DNA of 62,494 nucleotides from Alloprevotella sp. (GCA_017476545.1 JAFUZP010000024.1:1-62494), one strand, 5' to 3'; shown: positions 32,291 through 40,281, counted from the stretch's first letter. Translations and numbers: made by a program. The notes: a model not told the origin generated them from the letters alone.

Positions 32291-32500
32291 TTATTTTCCT
32301 TTATGGCGATTGGCGCGTTGCTGGCGTATGGCGGCCTTTTTCTTCGCCGCGCCGCTACCGTGCGCACCAGTGATGTAGCTTTTCTTCTTAGCCTTGGTCT
32401 TAACCTTCGGCTCGTCACGCTTGGGGCGCAGTTTATCGCCGCTGAATACGATGCCTGCCGTTATAGCGCGGTGTATTTCCTCGTTGCCTGCTTTTCTCAT
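32291..32500 (-). CDS. Small basic protein
   Basis: 69 residues from ATG 32500 (MRKAGNEEIHRAITAGIVFS). The second half is very rich in Lys, Arg and Ala (PKVKTKAKKKSYITGAHGSG, then AAKKKAAIRQQRANRHKGK). It resembles a ribosome- or RNA-associated basic tail. It lies 32 bp after the PurH-like gene and 23 bp before rsmG on the same strand. I do not recognise a family. Confidence 0.6.
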   Translation of the reverse strand: MRKAGNEEIHRAITAGIVFSGDKLRPKRDEPKVKTKAKKKSYITGAHGSGAAKKKAAIRQQRANRHKGK

Positions 32501-32532
32501 GGGGCGTATCGCTCGTTTTTTGCGGTAGCAGT

Positions 32533-33714
32533 TCAGTGGTGGAACAGCCTTATGCCCGTGAAGGTCATGGCTATCCCGTACTTGTCGCAAGTCTCAATGA
32601 CATTGTCATCGCGGACGCTGCCGCCAGCCTGCGCGATGTAATCCACTCCGCTGCGCCGGGCACGTTCCACATTGTCGCCGAAGGGGAAGAAAGCGTCCGA
32701 GCCGAGGCTTACCCCACTGAGTCGGGAGAGCCATGTGCGGCGGGCCTCGGGAGTGAGCTGTGCGGGGCGGCTCGTGAAGAACTGCTGCCAAGCGCCCTCG
32801 CGGAGAACGTCTTCGGCATCCTCACCGATGTAGAGGTCTATCGTGTTGTCGCGGTCAGCGCGGCGTATGTCCTCACGGAAAGGGAGTGCGAGCACATCGG
32901 GGTGCTGTCGCAGCCACCAGTTGTCTGCCTTCTGCCCAGCCAGGCGTGTGCAGTGGATGCGGCTTTGCTGTCCGGCACCTATACCGATGGCCTGTCCGTT
33001 GCAGACGTAGCAGACGCTGTTACTTTGCGTGTACTTTAGGGTGATTAGGGCTATCTTCAGGTCACGCCGTGCCTCGGCCGGAAACTCCTGGGCTTTCGTG
33101 GGGACATTGGTGAATAGTTCGTCACTGCAGAGGCTGATTTCGTTGCGTCCCTGCTCAAAGGTTATGCCAAACACCTCCTTGCGTTCTATGGGGGTGGGGC
33201 GGTAGTCAGGGTCAATTTGCAGGATGTTGTACGTTCCTTTGCGCTTGGCGCGGAGCACTTCCAATGCTTCGGGGGTGAAGCCGGGGGCTATCACACCGTC
33301 GGAAACCTCGGGCTTGATGACAAGTGCCGTATCGAGGTCACACACGTCGGACAAGGCAATGAAGTCACCGAAGCTGGACATGCGGTCCGCTCCCCGTGCG
33401 CGGGCGTAGGCCGAGGCAAGGGGGGAAAGTTCGTGTCCCAGGTCGGGGGTGAAATAGATGCGTCGGAGTGTTTCCGTCAGCGGCAGGCCGACGGCAGCCC
33501 CAGCGGGAGATACGTGCTTGAAACTTGCGGCGGCAGGAAGGCCGGTGGCTTCGCGGAGTTCGCGGACGAGCTGCCATCCGTTGAGCGCATCAAGGAAGTT
33601 GATGTAACCGGGTCGCCCGTTAAGAACTTCTACGGGCAGCTCACCTGTTTCCACATACAGGCGTGCGGGCTGCTGGTTGGGGTTGCAGCCGTACTTCAGG
33701 GGGAGTTCGTTCAT
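32533..33714 (-). CDS. AICAR formyltransferase (PurH-like)
   Basis: 393 residues from ATG 33714 (MNELPLKYGCNPNQQPARLY). This matches the transformylase half of PurH (LKYGCNPNQ, SFKHVSPAGAAVG, FTPDLGHELSPLAS) with the C-terminal AQAGGSVRDDNVIETCDKYG; the N-terminal IMP cyclohydrolase domain is absent. Stand-alone proteins of this type occur in Bacteroidales beside a full PurH elsewhere. The likely reaction is formyl transfer from 10-formyl-THF to AICAR in purine synthesis. Confidence 0.88.
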   Translation of the reverse strand: MNELPLKYGCNPNQQPARLYVETGELPVEVLNGRPGYINFLDALNGWQLVRELREATGLPAAASFKHVSPAGAAVGLPLTETLRRIYFTPDLGHELSPLASAYARARGADRMSSFGDFIALSDVCDLDTALVIKPEVSDGVIAPGFTPEALEVLRAKRKGTYNILQIDPDYRPTPIERKEVFGITFEQGRNEISLCSDELFTNVPTKAQEFPAEARRDLKIALITLKYTQSNSVCYVCNGQAIGIGAGQQSRIHCTRLAGQKADNWWLRQHPDVLALPFREDIRRADRDNTIDLYIGEDAEDVLREGAWQQFFTSRPAQLTPEARRTWLSRLSGVSLGSDAFFPFGDNVERARRSGVDYIAQAGGSVRDDNVIETCDKYGIAMTFTGIRLFHH

Positions 33715-33752
33715 GCTGATAGCTGGTTTACTGGCGCGAAGATACGACAAAA

Positions 33753-33776
33753 AAGGGAGGCGGTGAAGCCTCCCTT
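33753..33776 (-). terminator. Terminator of degP
   Basis: AAGGGAGGC-GGTGAA-GCCTCCCTT; on the minus strand it is followed by TTTTTTGTCG. It lies 38 bp past the degP stop. Confidence 0.85.
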
Positions 33777-33813
33777 CGCTTTTATTGCCTGTGTAACGGT
33801 TTTTTCTTGCCGC

Positions 33814-35289
33814 TTATTTCTTCTTCGGGTCGCTGAGTTCTACGGTAAAGCTACGGTTGATACCGCTCTGTGTCTTAGCCCGTATCCAGAGAACGCGGTC
33901 TGAAGTCATATTAGCTGCTTTGACAGCTTCGTAGAAGTCTTCGGTCGTATTCATCACCTTGTCGTTCACCTGCATGATGATGATACCCTTAGTGACGCCT
34001 GCCTCCTTCATTTTTCCGTCGCGGACGGCCTTAACGACGAGTCCGTTGCGCAGGGAAAGCTCTTTTTTCTCAGCCTCAGTAAGTGCGGCGAGGGATACGC
34101 CGAGTTCGTCATCGCTGATACTCTCCACCGCCGTAGTCGTTCCTTGAGCGTTCCGCAGGGTGAGGGTGGCTTTCTTCACACCCTTCTTGCGTAAGTAGGT
34201 CACGACAACTTTGTCGCCAGGCTTGTGGGTAGCCATGATTTCCTGTAGCTCGCCAAATTTCGTCACCTTCTTTCCGTCTATGTGCGTGATGACGTCACCT
34301 TCTTCGAGGCCAGCCTCATTAGCCGCGCCATCGCTACTTACTTCGCTGACATAGATGCCCTCTGTCGTGCCAAGGTCCACTTCCTTGTCCTTTTCTTTCT
34401 GTTGGTCGATGTAGTTGGTCACGTCAGTACCCACTATGCCTATCAGCGCGCGCTGTACAGTGCCAAACTGCTTGATGTCGCTTACCACCTTGTTCATGAT
34501 GGTTACGGGGATGGCGAATCCGTAGCCGGCGTATGACCCCGTCTGCGAATATATCATGGCATTGATGCCCACCAGCTCTCCGCGTGTGTTCACCAGTGCG
34601 CCGCCGGAGTTACCCGGGTTGATGGCAGCATCAGTCTGGATGAAGCTTTCCACACCGCCGCCGCCCATGGTGCGTGCCTTCGCGCTAACGATGCCCGCCG
34701 TGACGGTTGATGTGAGGCTGAAGGGGTTTCCGATGGCCAGCACCCACTCGCCGAGTTTCAGCGCGTCAGAGTTACCGACGGTTATGGGCTGCAAGTCTTT
34801 CGCTTCTACCTTGATGAGGGCGAGGTCGGAGTTCTTGTCCGTACCGATTATGCGTGCCTTGAACTCACGGTTGTCGTTGAGTTTCACCGTCAGCTCGTCC
34901 GCGTCCTCCACGACGTGGTTGTTGGTTACGATGTAGCCGTCCGCGCTGAGGATGACACCAGAGCCCGCTCCTTTCCTGTCGGGTTCCTTGTATTGGCGCT
35001 GTTGTGGCGCGCCGCCGTTCCCTCTCCCGAAGAAATCGCCGAAGAAGTCCTCCCACGGATCGCGGTATTGCATGGTGCGCGTGCGGCCATGTGCCGTCAC
35101 TTTAATGTACACCACGGAGTTCACGGCCTTCTCCGCCGCATACGTCAGGTCGGGAGCCGGTGTCTGGTTCACACTGGCTATACTGTTGGTAGGTGCGGGT
35201 TCAGCGTTGCGTTTCATCGTCATGGTCATTGCGTAGGCGCTCATGCCCATCGAAACGGCCACGGCCACAATCATAAGTGTTCTTTTCAT
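33814..35289 (-). CDS. degP: DegP/HtrA-type periplasmic serine protease
   Basis: 491 residues from ATG 35289, chosen because MKRTLMIVAVAVSMGMSAYA is a signal peptide directly at that start. The trypsin-like domain has His in VTNNHVVEDADELT, Asp in KNSDLALIKVEA and Ser in INPGNSGGALVN, followed by two PDZ domains (DLGTTEGIYVSEVSSDGAAN and the C-terminal VKAVRDGKMKEAGVTKG). It degrades or refolds damaged envelope proteins. Paired TTAACACTCT elements lie ~180 bp upstream. Confidence 0.94.
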   Translation of the reverse strand: MKRTLMIVAVAVSMGMSAYAMTMTMKRNAEPAPTNSIASVNQTPAPDLTYAAEKAVNSVVYIKVTAHGRTRTMQYRDPWEDFFGDFFGRGNGGAPQQRQYKEPDRKGAGSGVILSADGYIVTNNHVVEDADELTVKLNDNREFKARIIGTDKNSDLALIKVEAKDLQPITVGNSDALKLGEWVLAIGNPFSLTSTVTAGIVSAKARTMGGGGVESFIQTDAAINPGNSGGALVNTRGELVGINAMIYSQTGSYAGYGFAIPVTIMNKVVSDIKQFGTVQRALIGIVGTDVTNYIDQQKEKDKEVDLGTTEGIYVSEVSSDGAANEAGLEEGDVITHIDGKKVTKFGELQEIMATHKPGDKVVVTYLRKKGVKKATLTLRNAQGTTTAVESISDDELGVSLAALTEAEKKELSLRNGLVVKAVRDGKMKEAGVTKGIIIMQVNDKVMNTTEDFYEAVKAANMTSDRVLWIRAKTQSGINRSFTVELSDPKKK

Positions 35290-35636
35290 ACGTTCTATTT
35301 TTTGTTGTTTGGTCATAGTTCTACGTTTTATAGTTGTCACGTTTTAGGACAAAAGGCATGCCAAAAAGTTTAACGTAGGTCCGGAAACCTCTGTTTCATG
35401 TGCAAATTTCGCAAAAAGCCTGTTTGCGTATGTTTTCGGCGTGATTAAAAAGTGTGAAACGCCTCTTCTTTTAACACTCTTTCGCCTTGTCTTAACACTC
35501 TCTAAGGGTTTACGCATTCTTTCCACTGTGTTATTCCATCCCCAGTCGCGTGTCCCCGCTCCGTTTCCGCCCTTTTGCTCACGCGCGCGTGTATATAAAT
35601 ATAGGTATGGGGCGTGTACATAAAATGAAATTTTTG
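35290..35636. other. Intergenic region upstream of degP and the phosphoesterase
   Basis: About 350 bp between divergent genes. It contains two copies of TTAACACTCT (35471-35480 and 35492-35501, 21 bp apart) and an AT-rich run GTATATAAATATAGGTATGG (35591-35610) resembling the start of the 149-nt cassette. A perfect promoter was not found for degP. Confidence 0.5.
35471..35501. promoter_or_regulatory. Paired TTAACACTCT elements, possible operator of degP
   Basis: Two identical 10-mers with starts 21 bp apart, two helical turns, reading AGAGTGTTAA on the degP strand. This is the spacing expected for a dimeric response regulator. The factor is unknown. Confidence 0.45.
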
Positions 35637-35644
35637 TAACTTTG
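35637..35644 (+). promoter_or_regulatory. -7 box for the phosphoesterase gene
   Basis: TAACTTTG fits TAnnTTTG; the -33 position (35614-35616) is GTG rather than TTG. The ATG lies 28 bp downstream. Confidence 0.6.
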
Positions 35645-35672
35645 CGCGGAGTTATCCGCAACGGACTTACGC

Positions 35673-36476
35673 ATGAAACGGACTTTCTTACTGTTCTTTC
35701 CTCTGTTGTTCTGCGCTTGCGACAGTGTTTTTGACGTGCATCCCTACGATGCGCATGTCGGTGGTGCGCGCGGGCTTAACGCTTCGGGCATGGAGGCCAT
35801 CACGGCGGCCTGTGCGGGGAAGGACACACTGCGCTTCGCCTTCTTCGCAGACACCCATGCCTGGTATAGCGACGCGCGTGACATCATTACCGACATCAAC
35901 CAGCGCGCCGACTCGCTTGACTTCGCGATACACGGAGGCGACCTCACGGACACGGGAACGACGTTGGAGTACCGCCGGGCGCGCGAACAACTTCTCCGTC
36001 TCCGCCTGCCTTGGGTGGCGCTTATCGGCAACCACGACTTCCTCGGGACAGGTGATCAGGTCTTTGATGCTATGTTCGGCGCGAAAGACTTCGCATTTTT
36101 GGCCGGTAACGTGAAGTTCGTTTGTCTTAACACGAACGCTACGGAATATGACTACCTCGCCGCTGTTCCTAACTTTGACTTCATGGAGGTGGAGATGCAG
36201 GGTGGGGGAGAACTGTTTGAGCGGACGGTCATCGTGATGCACGCCCGTCCGGGTAGCGACCAGTTCAATAATAATGTGGACAAGGCATTCGGGCGCTACA
36301 TACTGGACTTCCCGAACCTCCTTTTCTGCCTTTCGGCGCACGACCACCATCTGCAAGCGGACGATTTGTATGGAAACGGGCTGATGTTCTACGGTACGGA
36401 CTGCGCCCTGCACCGGGCTTACTTGCTCTTTACTGTCACCCCAACAGGCTATACCTATGAAGTTGTTCGCATATAA
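35673..36476 (+). CDS. Calcineurin-like metallophosphoesterase, lipoprotein
   Basis: 267 residues. The signal peptide FLLFFPLLFCAC carries a lipobox with Cys near residue 16. Metal-binding motifs are all present: FFADTHAWYS (DxH), IHGGDLTDTG (GD), IGNHDF (GNHD), MHARP and SAHDHHL. It is a surface- or periplasm-facing phosphoesterase of unknown substrate. Its 3' end overlaps the next gene by 20 bp. Confidence 0.9.
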   Translation: MKRTFLLFFPLLFCACDSVFDVHPYDAHVGGARGLNASGMEAITAACAGKDTLRFAFFADTHAWYSDARDIITDINQRADSLDFAIHGGDLTDTGTTLEYRRAREQLLRLRLPWVALIGNHDFLGTGDQVFDAMFGAKDFAFLAGNVKFVCLNTNATEYDYLAAVPNFDFMEVEMQGGGELFERTVIVMHARPGSDQFNNNVDKAFGRYILDFPNLLFCLSAHDHHLQADDLYGNGLMFYGTDCALHRAYLLFTVTPTGYTYEVVRI

Positions 36477-37146
36477 GGTCGCATTGTGGGCTCTCTTCGC
36501 CCTTTCCTGTATTCCGATTTCCGTCCACGGCGCACAGCCGGACAGCCTTTTCCAGGAAAAGGAAGCTCCCTCCGTGAGTCGCTATGAGCGGCGTGTGGCG
36601 CGCGGGCGGCATATCTGGAGCGCGCTCATCCCAAGGCAAGGGATTGTGCAGACGGCGGGTAACATGGGACTCGTATCCGTTGGTGTCGGTTGGAACTACG
36701 GACATAGGGACAAATGGGAGACGGATTTGTTGTTGGGCTTCATACCGAAATACGACAGTTCGCGCCCAAAAACGACGCTGACCTTGAAAGAAAACTTCCT
36801 GCCTTGGCGTTTGGCGGTAGGCGATCGCGGTTGGAATGTTGAACCCCTGGCGTGCGGACTTTACGTCAATACGGTGTTCGGGCACGAGTTCTGGCAGAAG
36901 CAGCCCTCCCGCTACCCGAAGGGGTACTACAAGATGCTGTCCACAAGATTTAGAGCCAATATCTTCTTTGGGCAGCGCGTCACCTATGAGATTCCCGCCC
37001 GCCACCGCTCTTTCGTCCGCAGTCTGACGGCGTTCTATGAAGTCAGCACGTGCGACCTCTATCTTCGCCTGATGTTTCAGGGCGGTAGCGTCCACCTGTC
37101 CGATGTCCTCGGCCTGTCGCTCGGTCTGAAGCTGCAATTTTTCTGA
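36457..37146 (+). CDS. Predicted outer-membrane barrel protein
   Basis: 229 residues with a signal peptide (FALSCIPISVHGA, then QPDSL). The mature part has amphipathic strands (NMGLVSVGVGWNYGHRDKWE, LLLGFIPKYDSS, LYLRLMFQGGSVHLSDVLGL) and ends SLGLKLQFF, an outer-membrane C-terminal signature. It overlaps the phosphoesterase gene by 20 bp, so the two are co-translated and may work together at the outer membrane. No named family. Confidence 0.75.
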   Translation: MKLFAYKVALWALFALSCIPISVHGAQPDSLFQEKEAPSVSRYERRVARGRHIWSALIPRQGIVQTAGNMGLVSVGVGWNYGHRDKWETDLLLGFIPKYDSSRPKTTLTLKENFLPWRLAVGDRGWNVEPLACGLYVNTVFGHEFWQKQPSRYPKGYYKMLSTRFRANIFFGQRVTYEIPARHRSFVRSLTAFYEVSTCDLYLRLMFQGGSVHLSDVLGLSLGLKLQFF

Positions 37147-37189
37147 TTGCGCCCGTTTCGGGACGCACAGCCCTATACAGGAATTCTCT

Positions 37190-37291
37190 TATCCCTACGG
37201 ATAGTTTTTCCTAACCCTATGGTTAGTTATCCTTAACCCTGCGGTTAGTTATCCTTAACCCTGCGGTTAGTCATCCTTAATCCTACGGTTG
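37190..37291 (+). repeat. 22-bp palindromic array A (five units)
   Basis: Unit starts at 37190, 37212, 37234, 37256 and 37278, exactly 22 bp apart. Each is a dyad TAnCC-N4-GGnTA: TATCC-CTAC-GGATA in unit 1, TAACC-CTAT-GGTTA in unit 2, TAACC-CTGC-GGTTA in units 3 and 4, TAATC-CTAC-GGTTG in unit 5. Spacers read like GTTATCCT. It lies between the barrel gene and the ECF sigma gene promoter. Confidence 0.92.
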
Positions 37292-37423
37292 GTTGTTCTT
37301 AAGCGATACCAGGAATATCGCGAGGGCGGCAATGAGGTTCTTTCGCCTGTAGTTAGCGGGCCGTTTTGGCATCCTGTCTCTCTTTCCCGACTATGAGGAA
37401 AATGTTAAAAACGCGGGAGAATC

Positions 37424-37454
37424 TTGGTCGTTTGAAATGTTGTGCCTACCTTTG
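37424..37454 (+). promoter_or_regulatory. Promoter of the ECF sigma gene
   Basis: TTG 37424-37426, a 20-bp spacer and TACCTTTG 37447-37454. The leader to the ATG at 37615 is ~155 nt and begins with a hairpin CGGAGAC/GTCTCCG. Confidence 0.85.
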
Positions 37455-37614
37455 CCCCCACGGAGACGATATGGTCTCCGCTGCGTAGCTGTCTTTCGGT
37501 TCAGGTTACTTGGCTGTTACAGCGCGCATGGAAAGAACTTGTAATACGGACAAATAAAAACGAAAGCCTATCGGAACAGCATTACTTCACGAAACGAAAA
37601 TAAAACGGTAAGTA

Positions 37615-38208
37615 ATGACACAGTTACGCTTGCGCGCCGACGAAGAGTTGGTAGCGCTGTACGCTTCCGGAGACAACAGTGCGTTCGACGTGCTGCTGGA
37701 GCGCTACAAAGACAGGCTTTACTCCTACATCCTTTTCATCGTACATAATAACGATGTTGCGGACGATATCTTCCAAGATACGTTCGTGCGGGCGATTGTT
37801 ACCCTCCGGCAGGGAAAATACACGGAGACGGGTAAGTTTTTCCCATGGCTCACGCGAATTGCCCATAACCTCATCATAGACCAATTCCGTACGGAGCGGA
37901 ACGAGAACACCGTGTCCAACGATGAGTCGGAAGGCGCGCTCTTCAACAACGCTAAGCTGGCTGATGTCAGCGTGGAGCAGCAGATGGTGGACGAGCAGAC
38001 TTTGGCCGATGTGCAATGTCTGATGAACCACTTACCTGATAACCAGCGTGAAGTGCTCCAGATGCGCTTCTACCAGGACCTTTCCTTCAAGGAAATTGCC
38101 GAGCAGACGGGGGTGAGCATCAATACGGCACTCGGGCGTATGCGCTACGCGATACTCAATATGCGGCGGATGATGGAGAAAAACAATATCTCTCTCACGC
38201 TGGGATAA
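37615..38208 (+). CDS. ECF-type RNA polymerase sigma factor
   Basis: 197 residues. Region 2 has NSAFDVLLERYKDRLYSY and VADDIFQDTFVRAIV; region 4 has LPDNQREVLQMRFYQDL and the HTH SFKEIAEQTGVSINTALGRM. No anti-sigma gene follows, but a 49-codon ORF begins 78 bp downstream within the same transcript. Expressed from a housekeeping-type promoter with a long leader, so it is probably controlled after transcription. The regulon is unknown. Confidence 0.92.
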   Translation: MTQLRLRADEELVALYASGDNSAFDVLLERYKDRLYSYILFIVHNNDVADDIFQDTFVRAIVTLRQGKYTETGKFFPWLTRIAHNLIIDQFRTERNENTVSNDESEGALFNNAKLADVSVEQQMVDEQTLADVQCLMNHLPDNQREVLQMRFYQDLSFKEIAEQTGVSINTALGRMRYAILNMRRMMEKNNISLTLG

Positions 38209-38285
38209 AATTTCAGGCAGCGGATACAATAAAAGGCATAGGAGTTCCGTTATTAAATATATACTAACAAAATGACGGACAGCCT

Positions 38286-38435
38286 ATGAGCGAATCTTTA
38301 CCCCTGCGTACTTCGCCCCGCGAAGAGACTTTGAATTTTTTGCGCGCCTTTGCGCGTTTCTATCAGCCCGAGATGGGGGACTTCGGGGAAAAGCCGGAAA
38401 ACTTCTTCGGTACGTACCCGACCGCCGTCTGCTGA
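38286..38435 (+). CDS. Small 49-residue protein following the sigma factor
   Basis: ATG 38286 to TGA 38433-38435: MSESLPLRTSPREETLNFLR, then AFARFYQPEMGDFGEKPENF and FGTYPTAVC. It lies between the sigma gene and a strong terminator at 38468, so it is in the transcript. It is hydrophilic and has no membrane segment. The position suggests a partner or regulator of the sigma factor, but this is an inference. Confidence 0.6.
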   Translation: MSESLPLRTSPREETLNFLRAFARFYQPEMGDFGEKPENFFGTYPTAVC

Positions 38436-38467
38436 ACGAGATAATACTAATACGAACGTGAACTTTT

Positions 38468-38509
38468 CCTACGGCCGACCCGCTAAGCGGTGTCGGTCGT
38501 AGGTTTTTT
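38468..38509 (+). terminator. Terminator of the sigma factor transcript
   Basis: CCTACGGCCGAC and GTCGGTCGTAGG (one G-T pair) with an inner CCGCTAAGCGG stem, followed by TTTTTT. It overlaps no gene and faces the convergent NUDIX gene. Confidence 0.85.
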
Positions 38510-38534
38510 GCGTCTTAGAGCGGTGGGTGACGGT

Positions 38535-39029
38535 TCAGCCGAGTGCGGCCAAAGCCTTAGCCAGCATCTCTTCGTGGTCAAAGGCCAGGGGAGGAACTGC
38601 ATCCACAGGGAACCAGCGCGCTTCCGCCGCATCGTCACAGCCTCGCGCTTCCTGCATAGGGACGATACCCCAGAAGGAGGCCGTAACGATGGGGCAGCGC
38701 GGGTCGCGGTCAGGTCGGCTAAAAACATCAATTAAGTGCAGTTCGCCCGCCTTTAGCCCCGTCTCTTCCAGCAGTTCGCGCCGGGCGCATTGTTTTACGT
38801 CTTCCTGTCCGGCTTCTAAAAAGCCGCCGGGAAAAGCCCAATCCCCCTTGAAGGGAGCGTTGCCTCGGCGGATGAGCAGGACTTTCAGCCCGTCGGCATC
38901 GCGGGCGAAGAGCACGCAGTCTGCCGTGACTGAGGGGCGTGCGTAGCGGTAGGCAAAAGGAAATTCTTCCCCTTCGCGGAATTGGAGGTAAATATCCGTA
39001 TAGTTGGGTCGTTCAGCCATATCTGTCAT
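38535..39029 (-). CDS. NUDIX hydrolase
   Basis: 164 residues (an alternative start is 39020, MAERPNYTD). The Nudix box is GGFLEAGQEDVKQCARRELLEETGL (shown here by key residues G..., REL, EE), spanning about residues 68-92. The N-terminal YARPSVTADCVLF and C-terminal EARWFPVDAVPPLAFDH are like the ADP-ribose pyrophosphatase/NrtR-type Nudix group. The substrate is probably a nucleoside diphosphate derivative. A 12-bp palindrome lies in its upstream region. Confidence 0.88.
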   Translation of the reverse strand: MTDMAERPNYTDIYLQFREGEEFPFAYRYARPSVTADCVLFARDADGLKVLLIRRGNAPFKGDWAFPGGFLEAGQEDVKQCARRELLEETGLKAGELHLIDVFSRPDRDPRCPIVTASFWGIVPMQEARGCDDAAEARWFPVDAVPPLAFDHEEMLAKALAALG

Positions 39030-39068
39030 TTCTTATTAAGGCAAGGGCGGACATCGCCTCTTGCGCTA

Positions 39069-39092
39069 CAAATGTAAACATTCCGTACGGAA
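39069..39092 (-). promoter_or_regulatory. NUDIX -7 box with adjacent palindrome
   Basis: On the minus strand TACATTTG (39076-39069) matches the -7 consensus. The perfect palindrome TTCCGTACGGAA (39081-39092) falls in the spacer where a repressor could block it. No -33 TTG at 20 bp. Confidence 0.45.
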
Positions 39093-39237
39093 CGTGTGTG
39101 CGTGACACGGAGGAAACCGCCTGTGGGCGGTGGGAGAGATGACTGCCAGCACAGCCATGGCAACTCCGCTCACCCACAAATTTCAGTTGTAGTTATGAAA
39201 AAAACTTAAAAGAGTGGCGGGTTTCATTTTTAGTCCG

Positions 39238-39245
39238 TACTTTTG
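39238..39245 (+). promoter_or_regulatory. -7 box for the primary sigma gene
   Basis: TACTTTTG matches TAnnTTTG; the -33 region is TGG at 39215-39217. The ATG is 21 bp after the box. Confidence 0.6.
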
Positions 39246-39266
39246 CACCCCAATAACCAAAGGCGT

Positions 39267-40127
39267 ATGAGACAGCTAAAGATTAATAAGAGCATTACGA
39301 ACCGCCAGAGCGCGGCGTTAGACAAGTATCTGGTGGAAATCGGCCGTGAGGAACTTATTTCTACGGATGAGGAAGTGGAGCTTGCACAGCGCATCCATCA
39401 CGGTGACCGCGAGGCTCTGGAGAAACTGACGCGCGCCAACCTGCGTTTCGTTGTGAGTGTTGCCAAGCAGTATCAGAACCAAGGGCTCGCCCTGAACGAC
39501 CTGATAGACGAGGGTAACCTCGGACTGATTCGTGCCGCACAGAAGTTTGATGAGACGCGTGGCTTTAAGTTTATCTCCTATGCCGTGTGGTGGATCCGCC
39601 AGAGTATCCTGCAAGCCATTAGTGAGCAGAGCCGTATTGTCCGCATGCCCCTCAACCAAGTCGGTTTTCAGAGTAAACTTACGAAAGCCATTGTCAGCTT
39701 TGAGCAGAAACACGAGCGGCGGCCGAGCGTGCAGGAGTTGTCGGAAATTCTTGACATTGACGTGCAGAAAGTGCAAGATGCGCTTGGGGCAAACGGAAAG
39801 AAGGTGTCTGTTGATGCTCCGTTTCAGGACGATGATTCCAACTCGCTCATAGACATCATGACGGATGAAAACGCCCCGGGGACGGATAACCAAATGGAGA
39901 AAGAGTCCCTTTCGTCCGATCTCGAAGCAGCCTTGCAGACGCTGACCGAGCGTGAGCGGCTGGTACTGAAAATGTTGTTCGGCATTAACCGCAACGAGAT
40001 GACTGCGGAGGAAGTGGCCAACTCCCTTAGCCTTACCCGTGAGCGCGTCCGTCAGATTAAGGAACGTGCCCTGCGGCGGTTGCGTGAGGCGGAAAATATC
40101 CATATTCTGACGAAGTATCTAGGTTGA
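39267..40127 (+). CDS. rpoD: Primary sigma factor (RpoD/SigA type)
   Basis: 286 residues from ATG 39267, short for RpoD but normal for Bacteroidota, which lack the long region 1.1. Region 1.2 is ALDKYLVEIGREELISTDEE, region 2 LRFVVSVAKQYQNQGLALND and KFISYAVWWIRQSILQAI, region 3 PSVQELSEILDI, and region 4 TLTERERLVLKMLFGIN plus SLTRERVRQIKERALRRLRE. This is the sigma expected to read the TTG-N20-TAnnTTTG promoters in the window. Confidence 0.95.
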   Translation: MRQLKINKSITNRQSAALDKYLVEIGREELISTDEEVELAQRIHHGDREALEKLTRANLRFVVSVAKQYQNQGLALNDLIDEGNLGLIRAAQKFDETRGFKFISYAVWWIRQSILQAISEQSRIVRMPLNQVGFQSKLTKAIVSFEQKHERRPSVQELSEILDIDVQKVQDALGANGKKVSVDAPFQDDDSNSLIDIMTDENAPGTDNQMEKESLSSDLEAALQTLTERERLVLKMLFGINRNEMTAEEVANSLSLTRERVRQIKERALRRLREAENIHILTKYLG

Positions 40128-40155
40128 ACCCGATACTTCTTCCAAAGAGAATATC

Positions 40156-40189
40156 GCGCGGGGTATGGCTGCAAGGCTGTGCCCCGCGC
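40156..40189 (+). terminator. Hairpin after rpoD
   Basis: GCGCGGGG and CCCCGCGC enclose an 18-nt loop; there is no clear T-run. It lies 28 bp past the rpoD stop. Confidence 0.45.
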
Positions 40190-40250
40190 CGCATCCTGGG
40201 GTTATGGCGTGGATTCCCGCTTCCCGTGCGATAAATCCTGCGCCTTGCGC

Positions 40251-40281
40251 TTGCCGCAACCCGCGCTTTGTGTTACCTTTG
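40251..40281 (+). promoter_or_regulatory. Promoter of the lyase-SpoIID-AmpG operon
   Basis: TTG 40251-40253, a 20-bp spacer and TACCTTTG 40274-40281. The lyase ATG follows at 40346. Confidence 0.85.
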
